A stretch of DNA of 64,000 bases from Rhodopseudomonas sp. P2A-2r (lineage in GTDB: Bacteria; Pseudomonadota; Alphaproteobacteria; Rhizobiales; Xanthobacteraceae). The position numbers were made by a program, and so were the translations under genes. The DNA lies in NCBI RefSeq assembly GCF_026015985.1, contig NZ_CP110389.1, forward strand, positions 372,001-436,000, written 5' to 3'. Of this stretch, positions 35,153 through 44,652 are shown piece by piece (position 1 is the first letter of the stretch; each line of letters opens with the position of its first letter). Below the pieces are notes generated by a model. The model saw nothing but the letters and a program-made list of their open reading frames with translations. It was not told where the DNA came from and searched no databases.

Positions 35153-36010
35153 ATGAAGCAGCAAGACGAAGAGATTCACTTGATTGCTGGAGCGGCAGCC
35201 TTTGACGCCGGGACGGTGTCACGCCTGTCAGATCTGGCCGGAGTGCGCGGGATTGCACCGGCGCCACCGATTCCCCTGCATGCCGCCGACCCGCGCCCGG
35301 TCCTGATCATCCTGCACCAAGAGAGTTCCACCCCCGGCCGGGTCGGCAATGCGCTCCGGCTGCTTGGCCATCCGCTCGACATCCGCCGCCCCCGTTTCGG
35401 CGATCCGCTGCCGGAGTCGCTCGACGACTACGCCGGCGCGGCGATGTTCGGCGGCCCGATGAGCGCCAACGATCCGGACGACTATGTGCGCCGGGAGATC
35501 GACTGGATTTCCGTACCGCTGAAGGAAGACCGGCCGTTCCTCGGCATCTGCCTCGGCGCCCAGATGCTGGCCATCCAGCTCGGCGCCACGGTCGCGCCGC
35601 ATCCGCAGGGCCGCGCCCAGATCGGCTATTATCCGATCCGCCCCACCGCGGCAGGGTTGGCGGTCTGCGCCGACTGGCCGGACCACGTCTATCACTGGCA
35701 CCGCGAGGGTTTTGGATTGCCGGCAGGCGCCGAGCTGCTCGCCGAAGGCAGCGATTTCCCGGTCGAGGCATTGCGCTACGGCCATTCCTACGGCTTCCAG
35801 TTTCATCCCGACGTCACCACCGCGATGATGCATCGCTGGACCACGCGGGGCCATGAACGGCTGGCGCTGCCGGGCGCGCGGCCGCGCGGCGATCATTTCG
35901 CCTATCGCGCCCTGCACGACGTCGCCGAGCGCGCCTGGCTGAAGCATTTTCTCGATGGCTGGCTGGCGCAGATGCCGCTGGTGGCGGCGATGCGCGAGGC
36001 GGCGGAGTAG
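35153..36010 (+). CDS. Class I glutamine amidotransferase-like protein
   Basis: This 285-residue protein has an unusual 45-residue lead before the amidotransferase domain (PVLIILHQESSTPGRVGNALR). The nucleophile is C133 in FLGICLGAQMLA and the histidine is H218 in YGFQFHPDVTTAM. The third member of the usual Cys-His-Glu triad follows as HPD instead of HPE, a conservative change. Members of this GuaA-like group are often annotated as glutamine amidotransferases of unknown acceptor. ATG 35153 is the first in frame, but a later start is possible. A tRNA gene lies downstream on the opposite strand. Confidence 0.75.
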   Translation: MKQQDEEIHLIAGAAAFDAGTVSRLSDLAGVRGIAPAPPIPLHAADPRPVLIILHQESSTPGRVGNALRLLGHPLDIRRPRFGDPLPESLDDYAGAAMFGGPMSANDPDDYVRREIDWISVPLKEDRPFLGICLGAQMLAIQLGATVAPHPQGRAQIGYYPIRPTAAGLAVCADWPDHVYHWHREGFGLPAGAELLAEGSDFPVEALRYGHSYGFQFHPDVTTAMMHRWTTRGHERLALPGARPRGDHFAYRALHDVAERAWLKHFLDGWLAQMPLVAAMREAAE

Positions 36011-36139
36011 CTGAGTTTGGCAGGGCGGTTGCCGAGGTCCGCCTGCGCCCTGCGGGCTACGGCGTGACATCCTTCGCTTGCTTCGCCCCGATAGACCGGC
36101 GTGGCTTGCCGAGCCGTAGCTTGCGAAGCAAGCGAAGGA

Positions 36140-36215
<76 letters not shown>

Positions 36216-36408
36216 GTTGCGGACGGTTCGCGAACAAACCGGTCGGCAATCGCCGCCATTTACAATCCCCGCCAACGGCAAGTCAAGAACGACCGGAATC
36301 GCGGCTTTGTCGGTCTTTTGGGCGGCCAGTTCCCTTGTTTGCAGGGGAACGAGTCGATATTTACGTGGCAGTCGAATCCGCGACGTAACCCCGCGAGCAA
36401 GCCCCGTC

Positions 36409-36699
36409 ATGCGTGCCGTTCTCGATATCGTGCTGATCGTCCTCGATCTCTATGTCTGGCTGCTGATTGCCTCGGCGATCCTGTCCTGGCTGATCGCCTT
36501 CAATGTCGTCAACACCCGCAACCAGTTCGTTGCCTCGATCGCGGAATTCCTGTTCCGCATCACCGAGCCGGTGCTGGCGCCGATCCGCCGCTCGCTGCCC
36601 AGCCTCGGCGGCCTCGACATCTCGCCGATCGTGCTGATCCTGATCATCATGTTCATCCAGCGGGTCATTACCTACTACATCTACCCGAACGTCATCTGA
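36409..36699 (+). CDS. YggT-family integral membrane protein
   Basis: A 96-residue protein with two hydrophobic segments (residues 4-30 and 70-92) joined by FNVVNTRNQFVASIAEFLFRITEPVLAPIRRSLPSLGGLDISPI, the defining YggT pattern. ATG 36409 gives the family-typical start MRAVLDIVLIVLDLYVWLLI. It is followed 10 bp later by yggU and then folD, a conserved neighbourhood. The role is unresolved; YggT proteins have been linked to ion homeostasis and membrane stress. Confidence 0.9.
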   Translation: MRAVLDIVLIVLDLYVWLLIASAILSWLIAFNVVNTRNQFVASIAEFLFRITEPVLAPIRRSLPSLGGLDISPIVLILIIMFIQRVITYYIYPNVI

Positions 36700-36709
36700 T
36701 CGCGGTCCG

Positions 36710-37009
36710 GTGGATCCGTGGCGCTATTCCACCCAAGGAATCAGCATCGCGCTGCGGGTGACGCCGCGCGGCGGCCGTGACGGCATCGACGGCATCGAGA
36801 CGCTGGCCGACGGCCGCGCAGTGGTGAAGGTGCGGGTCCGCGCCATCGCCGAGGGCGGCGAGGCCAACCGCGCCGTGACCGAACTGCTGGCGAAGGCGCT
36901 CGGCGTCAAGAAACGCGACGTGCGGGTGCTGTCGGGCACCACGTCGCGGCACAAGCAGATCGCCGTCGACGGCGATCCCAAAAACTCGGCGAGCTCATGC
37001 GCAGCCTGA
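36710..37009 (+). CDS. DUF167 (YggU) family protein, C-terminus probably frameshifted
   Basis: This 99-residue reading starts GTG 36710. [75 protein letters not shown] is the complete DUF167 core. The last ten residues (KNSASSCAA) do not fit: inserting one A in the A5 run at 36980-36984 would read [16 protein letters not shown] and stop at 37028, a much better family end. It is the middle gene of the yggT-yggU-folD set. The molecular function is unknown. Confidence 0.8.
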   Translation: MDPWRYSTQGISIALRVTPRGGRDGIDGIETLADGRAVVKVRVRAIAEGGEANRAVTELLAKALGVKKRDVRVLSGTTSRHKQIAVDGDPKNSASSCAA

Positions 37010-37049
37010 CCGCCGCCCAACCCGACTGACGCAAACAGGACGCAAGACC

Positions 37050-37934
37050 ATGACTGCCCGCATCATCGATGGAAAGATCATTGCCGCCGAGCTGCGCGAC
37101 CGCGTCGCCGCCGAAGTGGCGCGGGTCAAGAGCGAGCATGGCGTGACGCCGGGTCTCGCGGTGGTGCTGGTCGGCTCCGATCCCGCTTCCGAGGTCTATG
37201 TGCGCAGCAAGCACAAGCAGACCCAGGCCGCCGGCATGGCGTCGTTCGAACACAAGCTGCCCGCCGATGTGGCGCAGGCCGATCTGCTGGCGCTGGTGGC
37301 AAAGCTGAATGCCGACACCACGGTGCACGGCATCCTGGTGCAGCTGCCGCTGCCCAAGGGGCTGGACACCGAGGCGGTCATCAATGCCATCGATCCCGCC
37401 AAGGACGTCGACGGGCTGCACCCGAACAATGCCGGCCGTCTCGCCGGCGGACTGCCCGCGCTGTCGCCGTGCACGCCGCTGGGCTGCATCATTTTGACGA
37501 AGACGGTGCATCCATCGCTGGAAGGCATGAATGCCATCGTGATCGGCCGCTCGAATCTGGTCGGCCGTCCGTTGGTGCAGCTGCTGCTCAACGAAAATGC
37601 CACGGTGACCATTGCGCATTCGCGATCGCGCGATCTGGCGAAACTCTGCGCGCAGGCCGATCTGGTCTATGCTGCGGTGGGCCGGCCGGAAATGGTGCGC
37701 GGCGACTGGATCAAGCCGGGCGCCACAGTGATCGACGTCGGCATCAACCGGATTGCCGGCGACGACGGCAAGACCAAGCTGGTCGGCGACGTCGCTTTTC
37801 AGGAAGCGCTGGAGGTCGCCAGCGCCATCACCCCGGTGCCGGGCGGCGTCGGCCAGATGACAGTGGCGTGCCTTTTGGTCAACACCCTGCGCGCGGCTTG
37901 CGCGATCCATGGACTCGCGGCGCCAAAGGTTTAG
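37050..37934 (+). CDS. folD: Methylenetetrahydrofolate dehydrogenase/cyclohydrolase FolD
   Basis: This cytoplasmic enzyme has 294 residues. [14 protein letters not shown] (about residues 50-63) supplies the catalytic Tyr and Lys, [13 protein letters not shown] near 92-104 and [16 protein letters not shown] near 121-136 are PROSITE-type FolD signatures, and [11 protein letters not shown] near 169 is the NADP loop. It converts 5,10-methylene-THF to 5,10-methenyl-THF and then 10-formyl-THF. The length is normal and ATG 37050 is clear. It stops 8 bp from the convergent MarR-type regulator. Confidence 0.95.
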   Translation: MTARIIDGKIIAAELRDRVAAEVARVKSEHGVTPGLAVVLVGSDPASEVYVRSKHKQTQAAGMASFEHKLPADVAQADLLALVAKLNADTTVHGILVQLPLPKGLDTEAVINAIDPAKDVDGLHPNNAGRLAGGLPALSPCTPLGCIILTKTVHPSLEGMNAIVIGRSNLVGRPLVQLLLNENATVTIAHSRSRDLAKLCAQADLVYAAVGRPEMVRGDWIKPGATVIDVGINRIAGDDGKTKLVGDVAFQEALEVASAITPVPGGVGQMTVACLLVNTLRAACAIHGLAAPKV

Positions 37935-37942
37935 CCGGCAGG

Positions 37943-38425
37943 CTATTCCGCCTTTGCTGCATCGGGCGACGCATCCCGCATCGGCGCACGGCTGAGTTCG
38001 TTGCCGGCGGCGATCGCCTTTTGCAGCAGCCGCACCAACTGGCTGGCCTCATCCGCGGTGAGGCCGCGTAGCATGCTGCGCTGGGCCGCCTGCACTGCCG
38101 GCTCGATGCCGTCGAGAATGCGCCGGCCTTGTTCGGTGATCTGCAATTCGCGAACACGACGATCCCTGCTGTTGGCCTGGCGCAGCACCAGCTCCTTCTG
38201 CGCCAGCCGGTCGACCACGCCGGTAATGGTGGTCCGGTCATAGGCGATGACGCCGGCAAGGGTCGCCTGATCGATTCCGGGATGTGCGGCGATGGTGGTC
38301 AGCGCAGCATACTGCACCGGCGTGAGGTCGTAGCCGGCCGCCTCGACCTCGGCATGAAACACCGCCACCGCGATCTGCTGGAAGCGGCGCGCCAGATGGC
38401 CCGGCTTGTCATTGTTGTCGGTCAT
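37943..38425 (-). CDS. MarR-family transcriptional regulator
   Basis: A winged-helix protein of 160 residues: LTPVQYAALTTIAAHPGIDQATLAGVIAYDRTTITGVVDRLAQKELVLRQANSRDRRVRELQITEQGRRIL is the complete MarR DNA-binding core. ATG 38425 follows GGGGA; a longer reading from 38455 would run into the operator. It is divergent from a flavin monooxygenase gene, with a palindrome between them, the standard layout of a MarR repressor that controls itself and a catabolic enzyme and is released by an aromatic ligand. The ligand is not known. Confidence 0.9.
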   Translation of the reverse strand: MTDNNDKPGHLARRFQQIAVAVFHAEVEAAGYDLTPVQYAALTTIAAHPGIDQATLAGVIAYDRTTITGVVDRLAQKELVLRQANSRDRRVRELQITEQGRRILDGIEPAVQAAQRSMLRGLTADEASQLVRLLQKAIAAGNELSRAPMRDASPDAAKAE

Positions 38426-38448
38426 GAAATCCCCGCGGTGGCGAAATA

Positions 38449-38484
38449 TTGACAAGCATACTGATGATCAGCATACATATCAAT
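38449..38484 (+). promoter_or_regulatory. Promoter and MarR-type operator of the monooxygenase gene
   Basis: TTGACA at 38449-38454 is a good -35 box facing the monooxygenase gene. The 17-bp near-palindrome ATACTGATGATCAGCAT (38458-38474, seven of eight pairs match) occupies the spacer up to the -10 region (CATACATATCAAT). It lies 33 bp from the regulator start, where a bound MarR dimer would block both directions. Confidence 0.55.
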
Positions 38485-38635
38485 ATGGAAGCGGTGTTTG
38501 ATGCAGCCACCGATCCCGGGCGACTCGTGAGCTGCAGCCATCGCCGCAAAGACCCGCCGAGCCGGGTCAGACCTGACCGCGCCTCTCCTCCGCCCTTGCG
38601 GCCGGAACGGGTCGCCAGCTTGAAAGGGAGGTTTC

Positions 38636-40557
38636 GTGCAGTTTCACCTCAATGGATTCGAACCCGGAGACCCGGGGATCGCCGACCCCGCGCAGCGGAC
38701 TCCTGCTGCAGGATCGCCCGGCCCTGTGCCGGAGGAGGTCGACGTGCTGATCGTCGGCAGCGGTCCGGCGGGGCTGACGCTGGCCGCACAACTCTCCGCC
38801 TTTCCCGACATCAGGACATGCATCGTCGAGCAGAAGCCGGGGCCGATGCTGCGTGGCCAGGCCGATGGCATTGCCTGCCGCACCATGGAGATGTTCGAGG
38901 CCTTCGGTTTCAGCGAACGCGTGCTCAAGGAAGCCAGCTGGATCAACGAGACGACGTTCTGGAAACCGGACGCCGCACAGCCTGATAACATCGTGCGCAG
39001 CGGACGGGTGCAGGACACCGAGGACGGGCTGTCGGAATTTCCCCATGTCGTGCTCAACCAGGTCCGGGTGCACGACTTCTATCTCGACGTCATGCGTAGC
39101 GCACCGGCTCGGCTCGCGCCATATTACGGCCGGCGTCTGCTCGATCTGCAGATTGCCCCCGAGCCTGCCGGCGATAACCACGACCCCTACACCGTCACGG
39201 CAAGGCTCGAGCGCAGCGATGCCGGCCAGGCGCCGCAGACCGAGACCATCAAGGCGCGCTATGTGGTCGGTTGCGACGGCGCCCGCAGCGCTGTGCGCAG
39301 CTTGATCGGGCGCGCGCTGCATGGCGACTCCGCCAACCATGCCTGGGGCGTGATGGATGTGCTGGCCGTGACCGACTTTCCGGACGTCCGCTTCAAGTCG
39401 CTGATCCAGTCCGCCGCGCATGGCAGTATCATCATCATCCCGCGCGAAGGCGGCTATCTGTTCCGCCTCTATATCGAGATGGACAAGCTCGATGCCGGCG
39501 AACGGGTATCCAACCGCAACATCACGTCCGACGATCTGGTGGGCGCTGCGCGCCGCATTCTCCATCCCTATACGCTCGACGTCAAAGAGATCGCCTGGTG
39601 GTCGGTCTACGAGATCGGCCAGCGCATCTGCGACAAGTTCGACGACGTGCCCGAAGCTGACACCGCGCAGCGCCTGCCGCGGGTGTTCATCGCCGGCGAT
39701 GCCTGTCACACCCACAGCCCGAAAGCCGGGCAGGGGATGAACGTCTCCATGCAGGACGGATTCAATCTCGGCTGGAAGCTGGCGGCGGTGCTGCGCAAGC
39801 GCTGCGCGCCCAATCTGCTGCACAGCTATTCGGCCGAACGTCAGGCCATCGCCCGGGAGCTCATCGAGTTCGATCGCGAATGGGCCGCGATGCTGGCATC
39901 GAGCAAAGGCTTCGATGCCGCCAGGACCCAGGACTACTTCGTCAGGCACGGTCGCTACACCGCGGGCACGGCGGCGCGCTACAGCCCGTCGTTGCTGACC
40001 GGCACGGCGCCCCATCAGCATCTCGCCGCGGGGCTCACGATCGGCATGCGCTTTCATTCCGCGCCGGTGATTCGCGTCGCCGACGCCCGGCCGATGCAAC
40101 TCGGCCACACGGTGAAGGCCGATGGCCGCTGGCGCATTTTGCGTTCGCCGGCGCCGGTGATCCGGCCGCGCCGGATTCCGGCATCGGCAGCTTGTGCCGC
40201 TTTCTGGCCGAGGCCGCGGAGTCGCCGGTGAAGAAATATACGCCGCACGGGGATGACATCGATTCGGTGATCGATGTCCGCGCGGTGTTCCAGCAGGACC
40301 ACCGCGACATCGCCATCGATACCACGCCGCCGCTGCTGCTGCCGCGCAAGGGACGCTACAGTCTCTGCGACTATGAGAAAATGTTCAGCGCCGACCTCAA
40401 GAGCGGCAACGACATTTTCGCCATGCGCGGCATCGATCGCAAGCTGGGTTGCATGGTGGTGGTGCGGCCCGACCAGTATGTGGCGCATGTGTTGCCGCTC
40501 GATGGTCACGCCGCGCTCGCGGTGTTCTTCGACGGCTTCATGATTCGGCCGGTGTGA
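38636..40557 (+). pseudogene. FAD-dependent aromatic monooxygenase (phenol 2-monooxygenase-like), frameshifted near 40140
   Basis: The first frame (531 codons) holds the flavin fold: DVLIVGSGPAGLTLAAQL (about 36-53), VGCDGARSAVRSL near 214 and FIAGDACHTHSPKAGQGMNVSMQDG near 354-378, the class A flavoprotein hydroxylase motifs. After DGRWRI the frame turns to nonsense, while the next frame continues FAFAGAGDPAAPDSG and the thioredoxin-like C-terminal domain of phenol hydroxylases (to IRPV, stop 40555-40557). One T added to the TTTT run at 40137-40140 restores a full protein of about 640 residues. The start is GTG 38636 after GGGAGG. A phenolic or aromatic substrate is inferred from the family and the divergent MarR regulator. 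Confidence 0.8.
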
Positions 40558-40580
40558 ATCGCCCGTGCCACAAATAAAGC

Positions 40581-40701
40581 TGTCATCGCCCGGCCGGCGC
40601 GCAATTGCGCGCCAGGACCGGGCGATCCAGTATTCCGCGACGGTAGCGACGAGGCGCGATGACGCCGGTTACTGGATCACCCGCTTTCGCGGGTGATGAC
40701 A
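40581..40701 (-). repeat. Dispersed ~120-bp inverted-repeat element, copy B
   Basis: It starts TGTCATCGCCCGGCCGGCGC and ends CGCGGGTGATGACA, in reverse orientation to the copy at 3776. The facing half-sites here are ATCCAGTA and TACTGGAT, a matched pair of changes relative to other copies. It fills the gap between the convergent monooxygenase and M20 peptidase genes. Confidence 0.85.
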
Positions 40702-40728
40702 GCATGAATGCACCGCGATGCCGCCCGA

Positions 40729-42204
40729 CTACTCCGCCGCGTTTTCGATCAGTCGGCGATAGAACCGGATCATGTCGCCGTAGTTGTCGATGCTGAGGCG
40801 TTCGTCGGTGCCGTGGAAGCGCTTGAGGTCTTCCGAGGTGGCGCGCACCGGCGAGAAGCGGAAGATGTTGTCGGCGATCCCAGCGTAATGCCGCGAATCG
40901 GTGGCGGCGACCATCAGGCCGGGGGCGACGAGGACGTCGGGAAAGACCTCGCGGATGGTACGGTTCAGCGCCGTGTAGGACGGTCCATCCGCGGCGGTGA
41001 CCGGCGGCGGATCGGTATTGCCGGGATACGGCGCGATCGCGATGCGCTCATTGTTGACGGTGCGGCGGACATGCTCGGTGACGCTGGCCTGGGTGTCGCC
41101 GGGCAGAAGGCGAAAATTCACCGTGGCCTCGGCATTGCCCGGCAGCACATTGTCCTGCTCGCCGGCCTTGAAGACGGTCAGCGCGGTGGTGGTGCGCACA
41201 TTGGCCTCGGTCGGCCCGATCTTCTCGAATTCGTGCAGCAGCAAAGGCCGCAGCAGCCACAGGTTCGACAGCACCACGCGGTTCATGCCGTGCATCTCCG
41301 GCGCCATGGTGGCCAGCATCGCGGCGACGGTGCTGTTGACGCGCATCGGCAGGCGGTGCTCCTCGAGCTGCACCAGCGCGGCGCTGAGCAGGCCGATGGC
41401 GGTGTCGTGCGGCGGCATCGAGGAATGGCCGGGGGTTGCCTGCGCGGTCAGGGTCAACGTGGCGTAGCCCTTTTCGGCGACGCCGATCAGCGCCAGCGGC
41501 CGGTCGATCCCCTTGAGGATTCCTTCGGTGATCAGCAGGCCCTCGTCGAGGACGAACTCCAGCCTTACATGGCGCGATGCCAGCAGCGCGGCTATGGCGG
41601 TAGCGCCGCGCTGGCCGGACACCTCCTCGTCATGGCCGAACGCAAAATAGATGGTGCGCTTCGGGCGAAAGCCCTGCTTCGCCAGCAGTTCGGCTGCTTC
41701 GAGGATCGCATACAGGTCGCCCTTGTCATCCCACGAGCCGCGGCCCCAGATAAAACCGTCGGCGACCACGCCCTGGAACGGCGGATGCTGCCAGTCCTTC
41801 TCGGTGCCCGGTGCCACCGGGACCACGTCCTGATGCGCCAGCAGTGCGATCGGCTTCAGCGCCGGATCGGAGCCCTGCCACGTGTAGAGCAGACCGTAGC
41901 CGCCGATGGTCTCGCGTTTCGCCGCGGCGTGAAACGCCGGAAAGTTGGCTGCCATATGCGCCTGCATGGCACGCAGCGCCTCGGCGTTCTGCTCGGGATT
42001 GGTGGCGCTGGAAATGGTCTGGAAGCGGATCGCTTCGGCGAGCCGGTTGGCCGCTGCTTCGTCCACCGCCACGCGCGGAATGGCCGCGACCTGCAACTGC
42101 CGCGATGACACCGTGACGGCATTGAACGCCAGCACACCGGCGAGCACGACGACGGCCGCGACGATGACCAGAATGAGGTTGCGGAGCAGTCTGAAAATAC
42201 GCAT
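40729..42204 (-). CDS. M20-family zinc peptidase, membrane-anchored
   Basis: This 491-residue protein has an N-terminal membrane segment (residues 7-30) and a periplasmic M20 peptidase domain. LLAHQDVVPV near 122 and IWGRGSWDDKGDLYAI near 153-168 carry the zinc-binding His and Asp; FGHDEEVSGQRGA near 190 carries the catalytic Glu pair; GYATLTLTAQATPGHSSMPPHDTAIG is the dimerisation-domain start. It resembles the carboxypeptidase S group (CPS1-like). It probably removes C-terminal residues from peptides or hydrolyses acylated amino acids outside the cytoplasm. The gap 42205-42336 shows nothing recognisable. Confidence 0.85.
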   Translation of the reverse strand: MRIFRLLRNLILVIVAAVVVLAGVLAFNAVTVSSRQLQVAAIPRVAVDEAAANRLAEAIRFQTISSATNPEQNAEALRAMQAHMAANFPAFHAAAKRETIGGYGLLYTWQGSDPALKPIALLAHQDVVPVAPGTEKDWQHPPFQGVVADGFIWGRGSWDDKGDLYAILEAAELLAKQGFRPKRTIYFAFGHDEEVSGQRGATAIAALLASRHVRLEFVLDEGLLITEGILKGIDRPLALIGVAEKGYATLTLTAQATPGHSSMPPHDTAIGLLSAALVQLEEHRLPMRVNSTVAAMLATMAPEMHGMNRVVLSNLWLLRPLLLHEFEKIGPTEANVRTTTALTVFKAGEQDNVLPGNAEATVNFRLLPGDTQASVTEHVRRTVNNERIAIAPYPGNTDPPPVTAADGPSYTALNRTIREVFPDVLVAPGLMVAATDSRHYAGIADNIFRFSPVRATSEDLKRFHGTDERLSIDNYGDMIRFYRRLIENAAE

Positions 42205-42336
42205 CGCAGGCCCTTATGTGGCGTTGTCGCGCTCAGGCTAGCGATGTTCGATGATCATTGCGAGACGCAGCTGCGCGTCGCCTTTCGGAGCGGTCCAGGC
42301 GGGCCGCTCCGCGTCCGGGATAAGGCCGGAAAAGTC

Positions 42337-42873
42337 TCAGACCTTCGCGCCCTTGGCGCGTTCGATGCCTTCGAGGATCAGCTTGTGGGCGTCGTCGGCG
42401 CTGCCCCAGCGCACGACCTTGACCCATTTGCCGGGCTCGAGATCCTTGTAGTGCTCGAAGAAGTGCTGGATCTGCTGCAGCGTGATGTCCGGCAGGTCGC
42501 TGTAGTTCTTCACCTTGTCGTAGCGCTGCGTCAGCTTCGACGACGGCACCGCGATGATCTTCTCGTCGAGGCCGGCCTCGTCTTCCATCAGGAGCACGCC
42601 GACCGGGCGCACGCTCATCACCGCGCCGGGCACGATGGCGCGGGTGTTGGCCACCAGCACGTCGCAGGGATCGCCATCGCCGGACAAAGTGTGCGGGATG
42701 AAGCCGTAATTGCCGGGGTAACGCATCGGCGTGTACAGGAAGCGGTCAACCATGAGCGCGCCGGATTCCTTGTCCATCTCGTACTTGATCGGCTCGCCGC
42801 CGACCGGCACCTCGATGACGACGTTGACGTCATGGGGCGGGTTGACGCCAAGCTTGATTGCGTCAATGCGCAT
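42337..42873 (-). CDS. ppa: Inorganic pyrophosphatase
   Basis: The protein is 178 residues, the usual length for bacterial family I enzymes. The signature DGDPCDVLV (near 64-72) supplies the metal-binding aspartates, and [20 protein letters not shown] near 21-40 and [10 protein letters not shown] near 50 are also conserved. It hydrolyses pyrophosphate in the cytoplasm, pulling biosynthetic reactions forward. ATG 42873 ([11 protein letters not shown]) follows GGAGCTTCCC; a longer reading from 42906 lacks conservation. Confidence 0.95.
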   Translation of the reverse strand: MRIDAIKLGVNPPHDVNVVIEVPVGGEPIKYEMDKESGALMVDRFLYTPMRYPGNYGFIPHTLSGDGDPCDVLVANTRAIVPGAVMSVRPVGVLLMEDEAGLDEKIIAVPSSKLTQRYDKVKNYSDLPDITLQQIQHFFEHYKDLEPGKWVKVVRWGSADDAHKLILEGIERAKGAKV

Positions 42874-42975
42874 GGGAAGCTCCAGAAAATGTAAGAAAAG
42901 TTGCAACAGGCCTAGCCGAGCGGGCGCCCGGATTCAACGCCTGCATTGCCACGAATGGCGAGCCCGGTGAAGAGC

Positions 42976-43485
42976 TCAGTTGGTCCAGGCGAAGGCGACC
43001 TTGTCGAGGGACTTGGCGCCGAAACGCTCGGAGGAGCGGGCTACCATGCGGCCGCCGAGCGCGCGGTAGAACTCGGTGGCGCCCTCGTTGTCCGACAGCG
43101 CCCAGATCACCATGCTCTTGAGGCCGCTCTGCACCAGATCGCGCTTGGCGGCGGTGAACAGGCGGCGGCCGAAACCGAGGCCCTGGAATTCCGGGCGCAG
43201 GTAAAGCTCGTAGATTTCGCCTTCGAAATGCAGGCTGCGGGCGCGGTTGCGGCCGTAATTGGCATAGCCGGCGACCTTGTCGCCGAAGCACAGCACGCTG
43301 ACGCGGCTACCCTTGCGAATCGCCGAATCCCACCACTGCGGACCGCGGCGGTTGATCAGCTTTTCCAGCTCGGCCCCGGGGATCAGTCCCTGATAGGCGG
43401 AGCGCCAGGCTTCATCATGGGTGGACGCCACCGCGGACGCATCCGAAGTCTTGGCGGGACGAACCTCGATTAGGGTTGTGCTCAT
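42976..43485 (-). CDS. GNAT-family N-acetyltransferase
   Basis: This 169-residue protein has the GNAT fold. EIYELYLRPEFQGLGFGRRLFTAAKRDL near 92-119 contains the acetyl-CoA loop QGLGFGRRL, and the following VIWALSDNEGATEFYRALGGRMVARS is motif B. It starts MSTTLIEVRPAKTSDASAVASTHDEAW. I chose ATG 43485; an in-frame ATG four codons upstream is possible. The acceptor is unknown. The 267-bp gap to the divergent hydrolase gene (43486-43752) holds no clear signal. Confidence 0.85.
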   Translation of the reverse strand: MSTTLIEVRPAKTSDASAVASTHDEAWRSAYQGLIPGAELEKLINRRGPQWWDSAIRKGSRVSVLCFGDKVAGYANYGRNRARSLHFEGEIYELYLRPEFQGLGFGRRLFTAAKRDLVQSGLKSMVIWALSDNEGATEFYRALGGRMVARSSERFGAKSLDKVAFAWTN

Positions 43486-43752
43486 GAACCTGATCAAAGC
43501 AAGTCAGCGGCCCGGCTTCAAGGTCCATCGTTAATTATCGGTTAACCTGTGGATTTTCAGCATCAGTTTGGCCGTCCTTCTGTGCCGAAAAGGGACAGGT
43601 GGCGTCCGGAATGCCCACTGCGCGCGCGTTTTCCCCAAAACCTCACCGGAAACCGATTCGCGACGATTCGGCGTCGCAAGAAAAAGCGCCGGATTTGATT
43701 CGCTGCGGCTAATCTGTCCCGGGGACGACATCGGGTGGGCGGCGCCGCGGAT

Positions 43753-44652
43753 ATGAGACTGTTGCAGATTTGGAGCGTCGTCGCGGCGCTCGGCGGGCTC
43801 TGGACACAGCCGGGGCTGGCGCAATCCCGTTTTGGCGCGCAGGGCGCCGAGGCCGCACCGGACCGAAGGCAGGTCTGGTCGGTGCCGACGCCGGCGTCAG
43901 GGACGGTGGCGCGGGCGATCCTGTATCGCCCGCCGGGCGAGGGGCCGTTTCCGCTGGCGGTGATCGCCCATGCCAGCACGCAAAATCCGCTGCGTCGTGC
44001 GCAGATGGCGCAGCCGGACTATCGCGCGCTGGCCGGCTGGCTGGTGACGCGCGGCTATGCGGTGCTGGTGCCGGAACGGCCCGGCCACGGCGGCACCGGC
44101 GGTCGCTATCTCGAGGACCAGGGCGGCTGCGACGACGCCAACTATCTCAATGCCGGCCGCGCCACCGCGCAGTCGATCGCGCTGGCGATGGACTATCTGC
44201 GCAGCCAGGATTTCATCCGCCAGGGAGGCACGCTGATCGTCGGCCATTCCGCCGGCGGTCTGGGCGCGCTGGCGCTGGCCGGCCAGAACCTGCTCGGCGT
44301 GACCGCCATCGTCGCCTTTGCGCCGGGCCGCGGCGGCCATGCCCATGACCGGCCCAACCAGATCTGCGCGCCGCAGGCGCTGGTCGCGACCGCGGGCGAG
44401 TTCGGCCGGCAGGCCCATGTGCCGGTGGTCTGGCTGGTGACGCGCAACGACAGCTATTTCGCGCCGGAGTTTTCCCGGCAGATGGCCGAGGCGTTTCGCG
44501 GCGCCGGCGGCAAGGTGGATTTTCGCGTGCTGCCGGAGTTTCGCGGCGAGGGCCACTTCCTGGCGGACAGCGACGGCGGCGACGAGATCTACGGCGCGAC
44601 GCTGGACAGCGCGCTGAAGGCGTTCACCGCACGGCCGGCGCGCAAGCGATGA
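43753..44652 (+). CDS. Exported alpha/beta hydrolase
   Basis: A protein of 299 residues with a signal peptide (to about residue 24, GLAQ). The fold runs from PFPLAVIAHASTQNPLRRAQ (near 75) to the nucleophile elbow IVGHSAGGLGALALAG with S166, and ends with GEGHFLADSDGGDE (histidine near 277). PERPGHGGTGGRYLED near 115 follows the PGxG pattern of dienelactone-hydrolase-like esterases. It opens a four-gene set whose members overlap or nearly touch, here by an ATGA overlap with the next gene. The substrate is unknown. Confidence 0.75.
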   Translation: MRLLQIWSVVAALGGLWTQPGLAQSRFGAQGAEAAPDRRQVWSVPTPASGTVARAILYRPPGEGPFPLAVIAHASTQNPLRRAQMAQPDYRALAGWLVTRGYAVLVPERPGHGGTGGRYLEDQGGCDDANYLNAGRATAQSIALAMDYLRSQDFIRQGGTLIVGHSAGGLGALALAGQNLLGVTAIVAFAPGRGGHAHDRPNQICAPQALVATAGEFGRQAHVPVVWLVTRNDSYFAPEFSRQMAEAFRGAGGKVDFRVLPEFRGEGHFLADSDGGDEIYGATLDSALKAFTARPARKR

